NCBI GenBank assembly: GCA_964017045.1
Contig: OZ024804.1
Span: 28,188,348 to 28,252,347 of the forward strand
DNA length: 64,000 nt
Reading direction: 5' to 3'
Origin: Omphiscola glabra
Lineage: Eukaryota; Mollusca; Gastropoda; Lymnaeidae
Of the stretch, positions 12,890 to 22,184 are shown piece by piece. The notes under the pieces are model-generated. The model ran no database searches, was not told the origin of the DNA, and saw nothing but the letters and a program-made list of their open reading frames with translations. The position numbers and the translations under genes are program-made. The first letter of the stretch is position 1; every line of letters starts with the position of its first letter.

Positions 12890-15800
12890 GTGACTTACTT
12901 CTACCCACAAGCCCTTATTTATATCCAATGGCCCTGCTGACAATTAAATGGTTCATTTCTACCCGAATGTCATAATGGCCAAAAACATGGCTTATTTCTA
13001 ACCCCAGGCCTTTTTAAACATTTCGTGGCTTATTTCCACCCACACGACACACTGAAATTATAGGGCATATAGCTACCAACAAAACATCCTGAATATAATA
13101 CATTTGAAAAAACAAACATGTCCAACTAAACAACAAGTGACTTATTTCTATCCCTCGGCCTAAAGAGCATTGTATAATTGTGTTCTTTGCCAAGGCTCTT
13201 TTGGACATCAAATATCCCCGTCAATCAGGGACAAATACAGACCTGGGACTCAATGAGATCACGAAACAACGGATGTTCAGTACAGCTGCTGGTGGAAGAG
13301 TGGACGCTAATGATATTGTCATTGTCATGACAGATGGACGTTCCACTTACCCGGCAGAGAGTAAGTAGATGGAAGGCATTATTGAATTACGGTGAAATGG
13401 AAGAACGTTGTGACCGGCTGTTTATGCATATGCTATAAAACTTAGCTATAAGTAATTAAGGAATGCGTAAGACATATGCAACTAAGGGACATATATACTT
13501 GTTTAATTACTTATGCCTTTAACCCCGTCTGGGGCATAGGCAGTCTACAAGAATTTTTCATTCATCTTGGTCATGTGCTTTCCTTTCAAATTGCTTTCAT
13601 CTGTATCCTATACCTAGTATGCCAGCCTCTAGCTCGCGTCTCCATTTATTCTTAGGCCTTCCTCTCTTTCTTTTTCTAGATGGATTACATGTTAGTTATT
13701 GTCTGGTGATGTTATCAGGTTGTTTACGAAGAATGGGTCCTATACACCTCCATATTTTCCTTATGATGACTTTAGCAATCGGCTCCTGGTATGTCAATTG
13801 TGTTGCCAATATATGTGAAGTCCTCCACTTCTTTAAGTGCATTTCCTGCTAGAGACATATACTTTTGGTCGGCTGAGTTTACCTTCATCTCTTTGTCTTG
13901 CTTTTATTTATATTGAGTCCGAGCTGTGTTGAAATATTGATTAAATCTTTTGTCCATTCCTGCATTTGTTGCTGGTTGTTGGACAGAAGTTCTATGTCGT
14001 CTGCAATGTCTACGTCATTCAATTGTTTCATGTTGTCCACTAAATCGCGTCCTCTTTTTGTTGGTTGATTTTTTTTTCATTATCCAATCAATGGCAAGGG
14101 CTAATATATAAGGGAACAGGAGGCATCAATGTCTATGTCCTTTTTCCACTTTAAAGGCCCGTGTAAGGCTTTCTTCGTGTATACCCTGTTTGTCATTTCT
14201 TAATAAGAACTCTGAATGATCTTAAATAGTTTTCCTGATACCCCATAGCGCCGGACACGTTTCCACAAAGTTTGTAGGTCCATGTTATCAAATGCCTTTT
14301 AGTAGTCAATAAAATAGTAATTAGAAAGGGGAGTTCCATTCGAGTGACTGTTCTACAATGAGTCTTAGTGTTAAAATCTGATATGTGCATGATCTGTTTC
14401 GAGAGAAGCCAGCCTGTTGATCACAGAAGGCAGCCTGTTGATCACAGAAGCCAGCCTGTTGATCTCGTAGCTGCGTGTCGACCTGGTCCTTGATTCTATC
14501 CTAAATAATTCTGTTAAAGACCTTTCCTGGGACGAAGGGCCGTGTGATTCCTCTGTAATTTGCACAGTTGCTGAGATCCCCTTTCTTTGGCATCTTGATG
14601 AGGTATCCTTCATTCTAATCTTTTGGAACTCTCTCTTCTTACCATATCTTTCAAACAGAGGGTGCAGCATGTTGACTGTTGTATCTATATCTGCTCTCAT
14701 CATCTATGTTGTGATGTTATCCGGTCTTGATGCCTTCCTCATTTTGAGCTGCTATTTACCCAGGGCTTTTTATTCCTTATTTTCAAAATAGAATAGACAA
14801 TTATATCAGGGATATTTAAGTCAGCGACAAGTATGTCAGGGATATCTGAGACTTGGACGGGTATGTCAGGGATATCTAGGTCAGGGACATGTATCTCAGG
14901 AATATCTAAGTAAGGGACATGTATGTCAGGGAAATTTAACATATGACAGGTATGTCACGGATATTTAAGTCATGGTAGGTATGCCAGGTATATTTAAATC
15001 AGGGACAAGCAGGTCAGGGATATTTAAGTCATAAACAGCTGTCAGGTATATTTAAGTGATTGACAGGTATGAAACTGAACTTTAAGTCATGATAGGTTTA
15101 TCAGTGATATTTAAGTCAAGGATAGGTATATTAGGGATATTTGAGCCATGGCCAAGTATGTCAGCGATATCTAAGTCAGGGACATGTAAGTCAGGGATAT
15201 TTAAGTCAGGGACATGTATGTCATGGATATCTTAGTCATGGATATGTAGGTAAGAGAGATGTAAGAAGGGGATGTGTAGGTAGGATAATTATTTAGATTA
15301 CAAATGTTTCAATATCCTTTGCTTTCATGCTCAGCTGCTAAAGCTGCCGCTGAGTTAAAAAGTTCTGGGATCACAATCATCTCTTTGGGTGTCGGGTCCG
15401 ATCCCACTCAACGAGAGCTGGAGGACATAGCTAGTGGTCCGCAATACGTCTTCACGGTTGGAAGTTATAGCCTACTGGATTACATCAAGAGAGATTTGAT
15501 CAAAGTCACTTGCAATGGTAAACATCAATTAAATGAACATTGAAATCGTAATTTTTTGTAAAGGTTTAACTGTCAAATGATTAAACATTCCCGATTAGAA
15601 GTAAATGTTAAATAGCATTGTAAAGATGTGAAATTAGCTACATTACAAGTGAATAACAAAGATGCATATCAGAAAATAAGGTAATTATTATTTCAGTTAG
15701 AATTGACTTTGTTTTATACTTTACACCAGTAATTCCAGTAACAACAGTAAGGCCACCTACAACCCCTGCAACCAAAGCTCCAACAGAGCCCCCAACAGAA

Positions 15801-18800
15801 GAACCAACAGAACAACCTACGGAGACGCCAACAGAGCCACCCACTGAGCCTCCTACAGAGCCACCCACAGAGCCACCCACAGAGCCTCCTACAGAGCCAC
15901 CCACTGAGCCTCCTACAGAGCCACCCACAGAGCCACCCACTGAGCCTCCTACAGAGCCACCCACTGAGCCTCCTACAGAGCCACCCACAGAGCCACCCAC
16001 AGAGCCTCCTACAGAGCCACCCACAGAGCCTCCTACAGAAACACCTACAGAACCACCTACAGAACCACCTACAGAGCCACCAACAGAACCACCAACAGAA
16101 CCACCAACAGAACCACCAACAAAGACACCTACCGAACCACCAACAGAGCCACCTACCGAACCACCAACAGAGCCACCTACCGAACCACCGACAGAACCAC
16201 CAACGGAACCACCAACAAAACCACCAACAGAACCACCAACAGAACCACCAACAGAACCACCAACAAAACCACCAACAGAACCACCAAAAAAACCACCTAC
16301 AGAACCACCAACAGAGCCACCTACCGAACCACCGACAGAACCACCAACGGAACCACCAACAAAACCACCAACAGAACCACCAACAGAACCACCAACAGAA
16401 CCACCAACAAAACCACCAACAGAACCACCGACAAAACCACCTACAGAACCACCAACAGAGCGACCTACCGAACCACCAACAGAGCCTCCTACAGAGCCAC
16501 CTACAGAGCCACCTACAGCGCCACCTACAAAACCTACTACAGGACCAACAACAACATTAAGCACCATTAAAACAACAGCCGCAGGTATTATTGAAAATTA
16601 TTTATATGAAATAATGATTCCTAATGTTCTTAGTTAAAAACAGTGTAAGTCTAAAATGAGTGAGAACATAACCGGTGGGTGCAAGTGTTACAAAAGAGAG
16701 TAAACTTCTCATTTTCTCTAATATATTCCAGCCTTTAGACAAAAGGTCTACAGACAGCCTACACCCTACCTGCCAGCCTTTAAACAATAGGCCTACAGAC
16801 AATGCAACACCCTAACTGTTTGACAGCTTTTTTTCACCCAGTACTTTTGATATAACAAATGTGGAGTTAGGGCAGTGGCGTAGCGAGCTTAACTCGCGCC
16901 CGGGGCACAATACATTTTTAGCGCCCCCCCAATACCTTTTTAGCGCCCCCTCCATTCGAAAACCATTCAATATTATAGTAAAATATACCATTTGGCGCCC
17001 CTTTGCGAGTAGCGCCCGGGGCATGATGCCCCCCTTGCCCCCCCCCCCTCACTACGCCACTGAGTTAGGGGTGGGGAGAGGTCGATTTTGAATAAGAAGG
17101 AGGACATCCCAGAAGCAAAAATATATACAAGAGAATGCGATAATTTTCCAATCTCTCAAAAAACAACAACAAACCAAAACCCTTTAAAGTGTTAGAAAAT
17201 AGAGAAGATCGTTTAAACGTTTTAATATTTTTCTTTTCTTTTAATTGTCATATATATTTATTTTCAGTACCAACAGTACCCCCTTACCCACCCCCCACCC
17301 CGGCACCCTGTAAAAATAACTCCAAGGCTGATATCGTCCTGCTGCTGGACGCGTCAAGTAGTATAGGGAAAAAAAACTGGCAAGTCCAAACGAACTTCAC
17401 TGCGGATATAACAGATGCTTTCACACTTGGAGAAGACGGCGCCAAATTTGCGGCCATCACCTTTAACAGTGCGCCAAGCAAGTTGTTCGATCTGAACGAT
17501 CATCTGGACAGCCAGAGCCTTCGAAAAGTAAGGTCATTGGTCAATTAAACACGGCCCCACACGTGGCACGACACTATGCTACCAAAAACAAGTAGAAAGA
17601 TTGTGAGTTTGACGTCATTAGGGTTGGCACCCGCAATGCTGTAACTAAAGGTGTCCCGTCCCCCCCCCCCCCCCCCGCCTTTTGTGACGCTACTGATTTT
17701 TTATTCATATATCTTTGGCCTAAGATGGCGTCACAGACCGACAGTAATTGAAACTTTGTTTTCAATATCTTTGGCCTGAGATGGAGTCACAGACTGACAG
17801 TGACATTGCATGCCTTAGAAGTAATTGAATATTTTGTTTTTTTCTTATCAGAAATCCCTTTACAAGAACCGTCCAATCGATTGTTGAGTAAATTGTCCAA
17901 TATTCAACACCATTTCTCTTATGTTGGCAGGCCATTAACATACCTTACCCGATTGGATCCGGTACTTACACCAACAAGGGCCTCAAGGCAGTAGCTGACT
18001 GGAACATGTTTGGTCAAGAGCACGGAGGTCGAGACGCGGTCCCAAATGTTCTCATTGTTATGACGGATGGACAGTCGACCGTGCATAACGAGAGTGCGTA
18101 AACTTGGTGCATGAACGTTTCTTTGGGGTGCCTAGGGAATTGCGGTCATGGGTCTTCTTTTACTAAATTTTATTTCCACTAGTACAGTGGCTCTCAACCT
18201 TGATATGGCCAAGACCCTTTAATACAGTTCATAGTGTTGTGTCGACCCCCAGCCACAAAATTATTTTCGGCTATGCTTCATAACTATATAGCATGTGTGT
18301 TTTCAGGTGGTCTTCTGCGACCCCTGGGAAAGGGTCTTGCGACCCCCAAAGGGGTCACGACCCACAGGTTGAGAACCGCTGACATTAGATGTGTGCGGGG
18401 AAGGAACAATCGCAAGCTTGCCAGTTGGCCTCAAATCAACACGGAATAATTTAATTCCACAATTGATACAATTTTTCATGAAATTATTTTCATGTTGTAC
18501 CAGTTTCTTAAATGCCCGACAAAATAATTTTATGTATACAATTACTGACACTCCTTAATCACACTGTAGGGTTACAGTGTCAAACCTTGGCTCCGAATAA
18601 AGACTCAAGAAAAACTAGTCCCCTGAAAGATAAGATATTTGAGGCGAGCTGCTAGCAAAATAATATAGGGCCATACTTGAAACCAGGCTCATCAACAAAT
18701 CTGTTGGTTGGGACACCTGGTCAGCATGCCGGTCAAACAATTTGAATTGCCAGCGTTCAATATCAGGCACTCAGTACAATGGCAGGCACTCTGTACAATG

Positions 18801-20500
18801 GCATTCACTCAGTACAATGGCAGGCACTCAATACAATGGCAGGCACTCTGTACAATGGCAGGCACTGTAAATGGCAAGCAGTCTGTACAATGGCAGGCAC
18901 TACGGTTTCATTAATATTAACTGAGACGGAATAGACCCCAAATTAAATGTTTACAAGTGTTATTTTAATCTTGCTCTTTATAAGAGAAAATTAAAATGTT
19001 AATATTTACTTTAGCGAAGTGTTTTGGTTGTAACAGTTCTTCTTGCGTTTTTCTTTGCTAGTTGTACATATTATACGAAGAATTACAAATTTGACTCACT
19101 ATTTTATTTTTGGTTCAATTATTTATCTTATCGCATTCTGGATTACACAGCCACAAAGGAAGCAGCTGCTCTAAAAGCAGCTGGCGTGATTATCATCGCT
19201 GTGGGCATAGGGCACGAGCCGTCCAAATCGGAGCTTGAGGGCATTGCCAGCAAACCCGAGTATGTCTTCTCCGCAGGCAGCTACGCTATGCTGGATTACA
19301 TCAAGAGAGACCTTGTTTATGTGGCCTGTGAATGTAAGTTTTTTATGATAGTAGTCTCTTAGAACTGTTTCGACAGAGGTTTGTAGTTGTACACTGTCTA
19401 AGGTACTGTTGGTATGCAGTTGTACACTATCTAGGGTACAGTTAAGAATCTAGTTGTGCGGCGTCCAGCGTACCGTGTTGTTGAGCTATGTCCAAAGTCT
19501 TGAGTATAGTTACATACATCATTTAAAAAAATAACAACACATACTTCGTAAAGTTCAGATTTTAAAAGTCTTCTAAAAGGCTTTAATCTCGACAACCGAC
19601 ATATGAAAGTTTCAATGTCAAGCACTCCGTTTCTTAAAGTAAACTATGAACTTAGTAAAGATGTGGGTACTTGTTTTTAGGGTTTCTTTCAGCCATCTCC
19701 TCGGGGGTGGGGGGGGAGAGGGGGAAGCACTGCCAACCCCCGAGGAAAGCAAGTGCCCCCCCGGAGCAAATGGGGACACAAATATAACGATTATATATAT
19801 TTTTAAAAATTAAAAATAACTACATTTTTTTAAAAAATATAGTTTTTAAAAGAATAGTATCTGGTGCCTTTAACCGATTACAATTAGTGGAATCTATGAA
19901 ATATCGCTATGTTAGACATATTTGATGAGCCATATATGAAGCCAAGCTTGTTAAAGCCTTGAAGTAGTCGATTAATACTATTGTATTGGCCGTTCCAGAT
20001 TATGAGCCGATATCTTACTTTCCCGTAGTTGGCAAAATATCAATTTTTTAAAAAGATTTTATTAACACTGTATTTATTACCTTTGCATCAATATAAAGTT
20101 CTACAATATTAATAACAAGTTCTTGCTAAGTCTCAATCATGCGCAATCTATTTGCAAATTATATTTCATCATAAAAGTATTAATTTTAAAGTAGAGATAG
20201 GCGCTAATTATAAATTTAATAGATTTCATGTGTGTTGAGTTCTATAAAATGGAAATTTAAAAAAAATGATATAATTTTGCTTTAAATTAAGAATTTAAGG
20301 GCGCATACAAAAAGTGCACATTTTATCAATTTATATCTAGAAAGCGTTTGAGTTTTCTTTTCATGTGCTACTTTTGTAACAATGTTTCCTGCATAACAGA
20401 GGTTTATTAAGAACATATGCTACATTTATTATGCCTCACCTATTTGCACAGATTTTTAAAAATTATTATTTTTTTTTCAAGATCTTAATCTATCAAAGAA

Positions 20501-20539
<39 letters not shown>

Positions 20540-21784
20540 AAAAAAACCAGTTTTTGTGAACTAGCATTTCGATTGTCATTTCTATAAATAAATTGTTTGT
20601 ACTAGTTTTAGAAAAACAAGTCTTATTCCTAATTTGTTCAATTAAAATACATTTTGTGGATTTGGTACAAAAGAAAGTGTTTTAAAGTACATCCAAGGGG
20701 CAATTTGTAATTTATTTGAAAAGTTTTATGCTGTTTTGAAGTTACAAATAAGCATTTGAATCTACTGAATATTGGGAAATGTATACTTTATTTGCATACG
20801 ATTTCCCTGAGATAAAATCATACATTAATAAATGTATAATGTCTTTAGTAAACAACTCATTTCGTCTTAAAATAGTTATACCGTTCATATACGGTTTATA
20901 AAAATACCAGTTTGATAAACCTAAAAAAAATGTACCTTTCTAATTAAATTTTTTTTTTCTTTTTGACGCTGGTAAAATTGGGAAATATTTAAAAAAGATA
21001 GTCTAATTATTATAAGTAATTTTTTTTTTCCATTTGCATTTGCGTTCAACATATTAAATCTTGTTAGCAGTACTTTTTTTATGATGGAACCCTTTTTATG
21101 TTTTTTTTTTGTTTGAAAATTCATTTATTAAATAAGTAGCTACAAAATAATGTAAAAATAAAATAAAAGCCACACTACTATTTTTATTAATATACAATAT
21201 TTTTTGCATAACATAAGCAGGTCAAGCACTTCTCCGTTTTGCCCCCCCCCCCCTTTTTCCCATTTTCTGCACCCTGCATTGAAAGATGATAATTAAGAAA
21301 ATATCCTCATCACATCTTCAAACCCTTAAAATATCCGAGGCACCCAACATCGTAAGAATGTCTGTCCCAATCAACACAATGTCTGTCACACTCAACACAG
21401 TGTATGTCCCAATAAACACAATGTCTGTCACACTCAACACAATGTCTGTCACACTCAACACAATGTCTGTCACACTGAACACAAAGTCTGTCACACTGAA
21501 CACAATGTCTGTCACACTCAAAAGAATGTCTATCACACTTATCTCAATGTATGTCACAATCAACACAATGTCTTTCATACTCAAAACAATGTCTGCCATA
21601 CTCGACGCAATGTCTAATACACATATACATACACAAATAATTAATTAATGATACATTTTAAAAAATGTTTTAATGTGTCTTACAAATAAGTACCGAAAAT
21701 GATTTGTTTTCATAAATCATTTTGAGTGCATGAAACTTAAGATACGAATTTTTTTTTCCTCCAGCTGCCAAGGTCTCAGGCTAG
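3753..21784 (+). CDS. Gene 1: secreted collagen-like / triple VWA / mucin-linker protein (13 coding exons)
   Basis: Spliced model, 1261 residues: exons 3753-3807, 4706-5737, 6317-6576, 8216-8381, 9592-9774, 12113-12372, 13195-13360, 15335-15517, 15730-16584, 17268-17527, 17931-18093, 19151-19333, 21765-21784. All introns are GT-AG, all junction phases agree, and the total of 3786 nt is 1262 codons including TAG. Order: signal peptide (1-18), charged region (19-250), collagen-like Gly-X-Y tract (251-322), VWA1 (about 370-563), VWA2 (about 575-766), Pro/Thr/Glu linker (769-1053), VWA3 (about 1067-1253), six-residue tail. Each VWA has DxSxS, a Thr and MTDG, the MIDAS metal site used by matrilins, collagen VI and integrins for divalent-cation ligand binding. 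Seen: exons, phases, motifs. Inferred: an extracellular-matrix, mucus or adhesive role. No transmembrane segment is visible besides the signal peptide. No closer family name can be given without a search. Confidence 0.85.
3808..4705. other. Gene 1 intron 1
   Basis: Non-coding. Contains a perfect 23-bp inverted repeat (4070-4092 / 4106-4128), a poly-C run near 4212-4234 and a short CTTATCTTTT tandem at 4430-4480. Confidence 0.7.
4070..4128. repeat. Perfect 23-bp hairpin in intron 1 of gene 1
   Basis: Left arm TCATGATCATTCAGATCCAG plus TGC (4070-4092), loop CGTAGCGCAGTCC, right arm the exact reverse complement (4106-4128). Confidence 0.85.
4706..5737 (+). CDS. Gene 1 exon 2: charged N-terminal region and collagen-like tract
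   Basis: A 1032-nt exon, phase 1 to 1, 344 residues. The acceptor is TTTTTGTCTCCCCAAG before 4706 and the donor AATG|GTAAAT. Residues 19-250 are polar, rich in Arg, Glu, Pro and Gln, and match no domain I know. Residues 251-322 (5401-5616) are 24 uninterrupted-length triplets of the form GVP or GIP, with Pro in almost every Y position and two Gly interruptions (CIP, SFP) near the end. The core is a 27-bp unit repeating GVPGIPGIP. Pro in Y is where animal collagens are hydroxylated, so a short triple helix is plausible. Confidence 0.82.
5868..6062. repeat. 29-bp minisatellite in intron 2 of gene 1
   Basis: Units of CCAGATCACTTACTGCCA followed by ACACAACACTG, six or seven copies. Confidence 0.88.
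6317..6576 (+). CDS. Gene 1 VWA1, exon A
   Basis: A 260-nt exon, phase 1 to 0, acceptor GCTATGCCAG and donor AAG|GTAAAC. It begins [14 protein letters not shown], giving the flanking Cys, followed by [14 protein letters not shown] with the DxSxS MIDAS motif, then [12 protein letters not shown] and FDLDTYSD. Its length equals that of exon A in VWA2 and VWA3. Confidence 0.85.
6945..7075. repeat. 24-bp minisatellite in intron A1-B1 of gene 1
   Basis: Five copies of CACTGAGCGTTCCGGACAGA followed by AAGT. Confidence 0.88.
7740..8045 (-). repeat. Unclassified interspersed repeat, copy 1
   Basis: Its reverse complement aligns with 34230-34560: both share TGTGTTGTCA, then TATGTGCCAA and TTTCAG(A/C)TCGATA, a TCGCG/GTGAAAT block and TATTTTATTT(C)G strings. 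No coding sense is seen; a mobile-element family of unknown type. Confidence 0.6.
8216..8381 (+). CDS. Gene 1 VWA1, exon B
   Basis: A 166-nt exon, phase 0 to 1, after the strong acceptor TTTTTTTTGCAG. It encodes [19 protein letters not shown], with the MIDAS Thr, and ends [16 protein letters not shown], with the MIDAS Asp. The donor A|GTAGGT sits at the first unit of a 29-bp minisatellite that fills the start of the intron. Confidence 0.85.
8382..8742. repeat. 29-bp minisatellite starting at the splice donor of VWA1 exon B
   Basis: Twelve near-perfect copies of AGGTCTTACATTTCTCTTCT followed by AAACCAAAT. The donor GTAGGTCTT is the edge of the first unit; the other units have ATAGGTCTT and so lack the GT. 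Confidence 0.9.
9242..9438. mobile_element. SPIN-like non-autonomous hAT element, copy 1 (intron B1-C1 of gene 1)
   Basis: A 197-bp element with ends CAGTGGTTCTCAACC and GGTTGAGAACCACTG, a perfect 15-bp inverted repeat. It is flanked by CTCTAACT (9234-9241) and ATCTAACT (9439-9446), an 8-bp target duplication with one mismatch that fits the nnnTAnnn preference of Buster-type hATs. Internal phrases such as CCCAAAGGGGTCACGACC and AATACAGTTCCTCGTG match my memory of SPIN_NA. Confidence 0.82.
9592..9774 (+). CDS. Gene 1 VWA1, exon C
   Basis: A 183-nt exon, phase 1 to 1, acceptor TTTATTTCAG and donor GAAG|GTAAGT. It encodes [20 protein letters not shown], then the last helix ([11 protein letters not shown]) and the closing Cys (SVTC). 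All exon C copies are 183 nt and end with TC or AC. Confidence 0.86.
9775..10490. other. Gene 1 intron between VWA1 and VWA2, unique part
   Basis: AT-rich non-coding sequence with nothing recognised, followed by the 19-bp and 17-bp satellites. Confidence 0.5.
10495..11530. repeat. 19-bp satellite with 456-bp higher-order structure
   Basis: About 54 copies of ACACTCGGAGCCATAGAAA (A/G variants). Variant GAGCAATAG occurs at about 10620, 10753, 11076 and 11209, spaced 133, 323 and 133 bases, showing a 456-bp (24-unit) block duplicated in tandem. Because 19 is not a multiple of 3, the minus strand is open in all frames; these frames are not genes. Confidence 0.93.
11588..11850. repeat. 17-bp minisatellite, alternating as a 34-bp pair
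   Basis: Units CCATTCCAAAACTGACT and CCATTCCAAAACAAACT mostly alternate. It directly follows the 19-bp satellite in the same intron. Confidence 0.9.
12113..12372 (+). CDS. Gene 1 VWA2, exon A
   Basis: A 260-nt exon, phase 1 to 0, acceptor CCTTATCCTCAG and donor TCTCAG|GTAAAT. It starts [15 protein letters not shown] and contains [18 protein letters not shown] (DxSxS) and [19 protein letters not shown]. It follows VWA1 with only a short spacer, so VWA1 and VWA2 form a tandem pair. Confidence 0.86.
12373..13194. repeat. Gene 1 intron with (CA)n(TA)n microsatellites and degenerate repeat
   Basis: 12720-12782 is CA then TA repeat; 12848-12887 is TA repeat. From 12790 to 13170 a loose unit containing GGCTTATTTCTACCC and AGGCC recurs about six times. 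No coding content. Confidence 0.7.
13195..13360 (+). CDS. Gene 1 VWA2, exon B
   Basis: A 166-nt exon, phase 0 to 1, acceptor TTCTTTGCCAAG and donor GAGA|GTAAGT. It encodes [19 protein letters not shown] and ends [16 protein letters not shown]. Both MIDAS residues contributed by this exon (Thr, Asp) are present. Confidence 0.85.
13500..14712 (-). mobile_element. Antisense non-LTR retrotransposon fragment (reverse transcriptase), in intron B2-C2 of gene 1
   Basis: Read on the minus strand from about 14710 down, it gives decayed reverse-transcriptase phrases: [20 protein letters not shown], then [31 protein letters not shown], and near 14030-13950 a [22 protein letters not shown] block, the FADD catalytic motif region. 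The 3' part near 13650 resembles the usual C-terminal tail. Frames shift several times. Most like RTE/L1-type elements; the clade is uncertain. It is a 5'-truncated dead copy inserted opposite to the host gene. Confidence 0.7.
14800..15270. repeat. About 30-bp minisatellite before VWA2 exon C
   Basis: Imperfect copies of GTCAGGGATATTTAAGTCAG followed by GGACATGTAT. Confidence 0.85.
15335..15517 (+). CDS. Gene 1 VWA2, exon C
   Basis: A 183-nt exon, phase 1 to 1, acceptor TTTCATGCTCAG and donor AATG|GTAAAC. It encodes [20 protein letters not shown], then [17 protein letters not shown] with the closing Cys. The upstream intron carries an antisense LINE and a minisatellite. Confidence 0.86.
15730..16584 (+). 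CDS. Gene 1 mucin-like Pro/Thr/Glu linker exon
   Basis: An 855-nt exon, phase 1 to 1, 285 residues, acceptor TTTACACCAG and donor GCAG|GTATTA. It is open throughout, starting [20 protein letters not shown] and continuing as tandem [12 protein letters not shown] units with scattered Lys (PTKP), ending in a Thr-rich stretch ([16 protein letters not shown]). The 12-bp core unit keeps frame because length changes are multiples of 12. Dense Thr beside Pro suggests O-glycosylation. The Glu gives a strongly acidic extended spacer between VWA2 and VWA3. Confidence 0.83.
16636..16830. repeat. Interspersed repeat with a CCTTTAAACAATAGG unit, copy 1
   Basis: Shares CGGTGGGTGCAAGTGT-like and CAGCCTTTAAACAATAGGCC / TACAGACAG segments, in the same orientation, with 35090-35320. 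Confidence 0.6.
16873..17062. mobile_element. hAT-type MITE, GGCGTAGC family, copy 2 (intron before VWA3 of gene 1)
   Basis: 190 bp with ends CAGTGGCGTAGCGAG and CTCACTACGCCACTG. A perfect 8-bp target duplication AGTTAGGG flanks it (16865-16872, 17063-17070). The interior is GC-rich, with repeated AGCGCCC blocks and poly-C. It lies between the mucin exon and VWA3 exon A and does not disturb the splice sites. Confidence 0.85.
17268..17527 (+). CDS. Gene 1 VWA3, exon A
   Basis: A 260-nt exon, phase 1 to 0, acceptor TTTATTTTCAG and donor AAA|GTAAGG. It begins with a Pro-rich lead ([15 protein letters not shown]), then [18 protein letters not shown] with DxSxS and [14 protein letters not shown]. 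Confidence 0.86.
17931..18093 (+). CDS. Gene 1 VWA3, exon B
   Basis: A 163-nt exon, phase 0 to 1, one codon shorter than the other B exons. The acceptor is TTATGTTGGCAG and the donor GAGA|GTGCGT. It encodes [18 protein letters not shown], with the MIDAS Thr, and ends [15 protein letters not shown]. The helix between the two motifs ([15 protein letters not shown]) differs from VWA1 and VWA2, so VWA3 is the most diverged domain of this gene. Confidence 0.83.
18185..18381. mobile_element. SPIN-like non-autonomous hAT element, copy 2 (intron B3-C3 of gene 1)
   Basis: 197 bp, the same length as copy 1. Ends are CAGTGGCTCTCAACC and GGTTGAGAACCGCTG, with internal CGACCCCCAGCCACAAAATT and CCCCCAAAGGGGTCACGACC. 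The flanking duplication is not convincing (CACTAGTA against ACATTAGA). Confidence 0.8.
18382..19150. repeat. Gene 1 intron B3-C3 with 19-bp tandem repeat at 18766-18905
   Basis: Seven or so copies of CACTCTGTACAATGGCAGG; the rest of the intron is non-coding. A SPIN-like element precedes it. Confidence 0.8.
19151..19333 (+). CDS. Gene 1 VWA3, exon C
   Basis: A 183-nt exon, phase 1 to 1, acceptor CTGGATTACACAG and donor GAAT|GTAAGT. It encodes [20 protein letters not shown], then [17 protein letters not shown] with the closing Cys. The leftover T joins CT of the terminal exon to give Ser. Confidence 0.85.
19334..21764. other. Gene 1 last intron
   Basis: 2.4 kb, strongly AT-rich, with a poly-A run at 20502-20538 and poly-T and poly-C runs. 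21354-21618 is a 21-bp minisatellite (ACAATGTCTGTCACACTCAAC). No exon fits the flanking phase. Confidence 0.65.
21354..21618. repeat. 21-bp minisatellite in last intron of gene 1
   Basis: About 12 copies of ACAATGTCTGTCACACTCAAC. The unit is a multiple of 3 and so reads open on both strands, but no splice or start context supports coding. Confidence 0.88.
21765..21784 (+). CDS. Gene 1 terminal exon, coding part (SAKVSG stop)
   Basis: The acceptor TTTTTTTTCCTCCAG precedes 21765. Joined to the leftover T, the exon reads Ser-Ala-Lys-Val-Ser-Gly-TAG. A very short coding tail followed by a 3'UTR is also found in gene 2 (48030) and gene 3 (62567), all beginning CTGC after a pyrimidine-rich acceptor. 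Confidence 0.8.
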
Positions 21785-21907
21785 ATGGTCAGAGGTCAAA
21801 GTTCACGCACAGGAAGCCACGCCCACTCACAACAATGACTCACCCCTAAGACTTAATCCTTAACTTTTGAAACACTTTATTAACCATGTTTCAGTAAGCT
21901 AATTCTC

Positions 21908-21913
21908 AATAAA
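21908..21913 (+). promoter_or_regulatory. Gene 1 polyadenylation signal AATAAA
   Basis: Canonical AATAAA 124 bases after the TAG of gene 1. This gives a short 3'UTR and supports transcription ending near 21930. Confidence 0.75.
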
Positions 21914-22184
21914 CGAAATTCTTCAGTCCATTAATTTGAAGGCGAGTTTTGACTTTATTAGGTGGTATTTTTTGTGTGCTTGTATGCTATTAGATGAACT
22001 TAAAATAAAGTGGATAGTGTGAGTGATGTTAACGTTAAAAAATAAAGATTTAAAGTTAAAGCAACACGTTTTCAAAGAATAATAATTACTTTTGGAATTT
22101 ATTTATTGCTAGCGATTTTATTCGTGCTTCTCTAATTGGAAGGCTTGGGGAGTGGGGGCCTTAAATTGTTTGATTTTACATAAT

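Noticed and set aside
15638..16567. A 309-codon minus-strand frame of GGSVGGSVG repeats
   Set aside because: It is the antisense shadow of the gene 1 Pro/Thr/Glu exon, which has correct splice sites and phases on the + strand.
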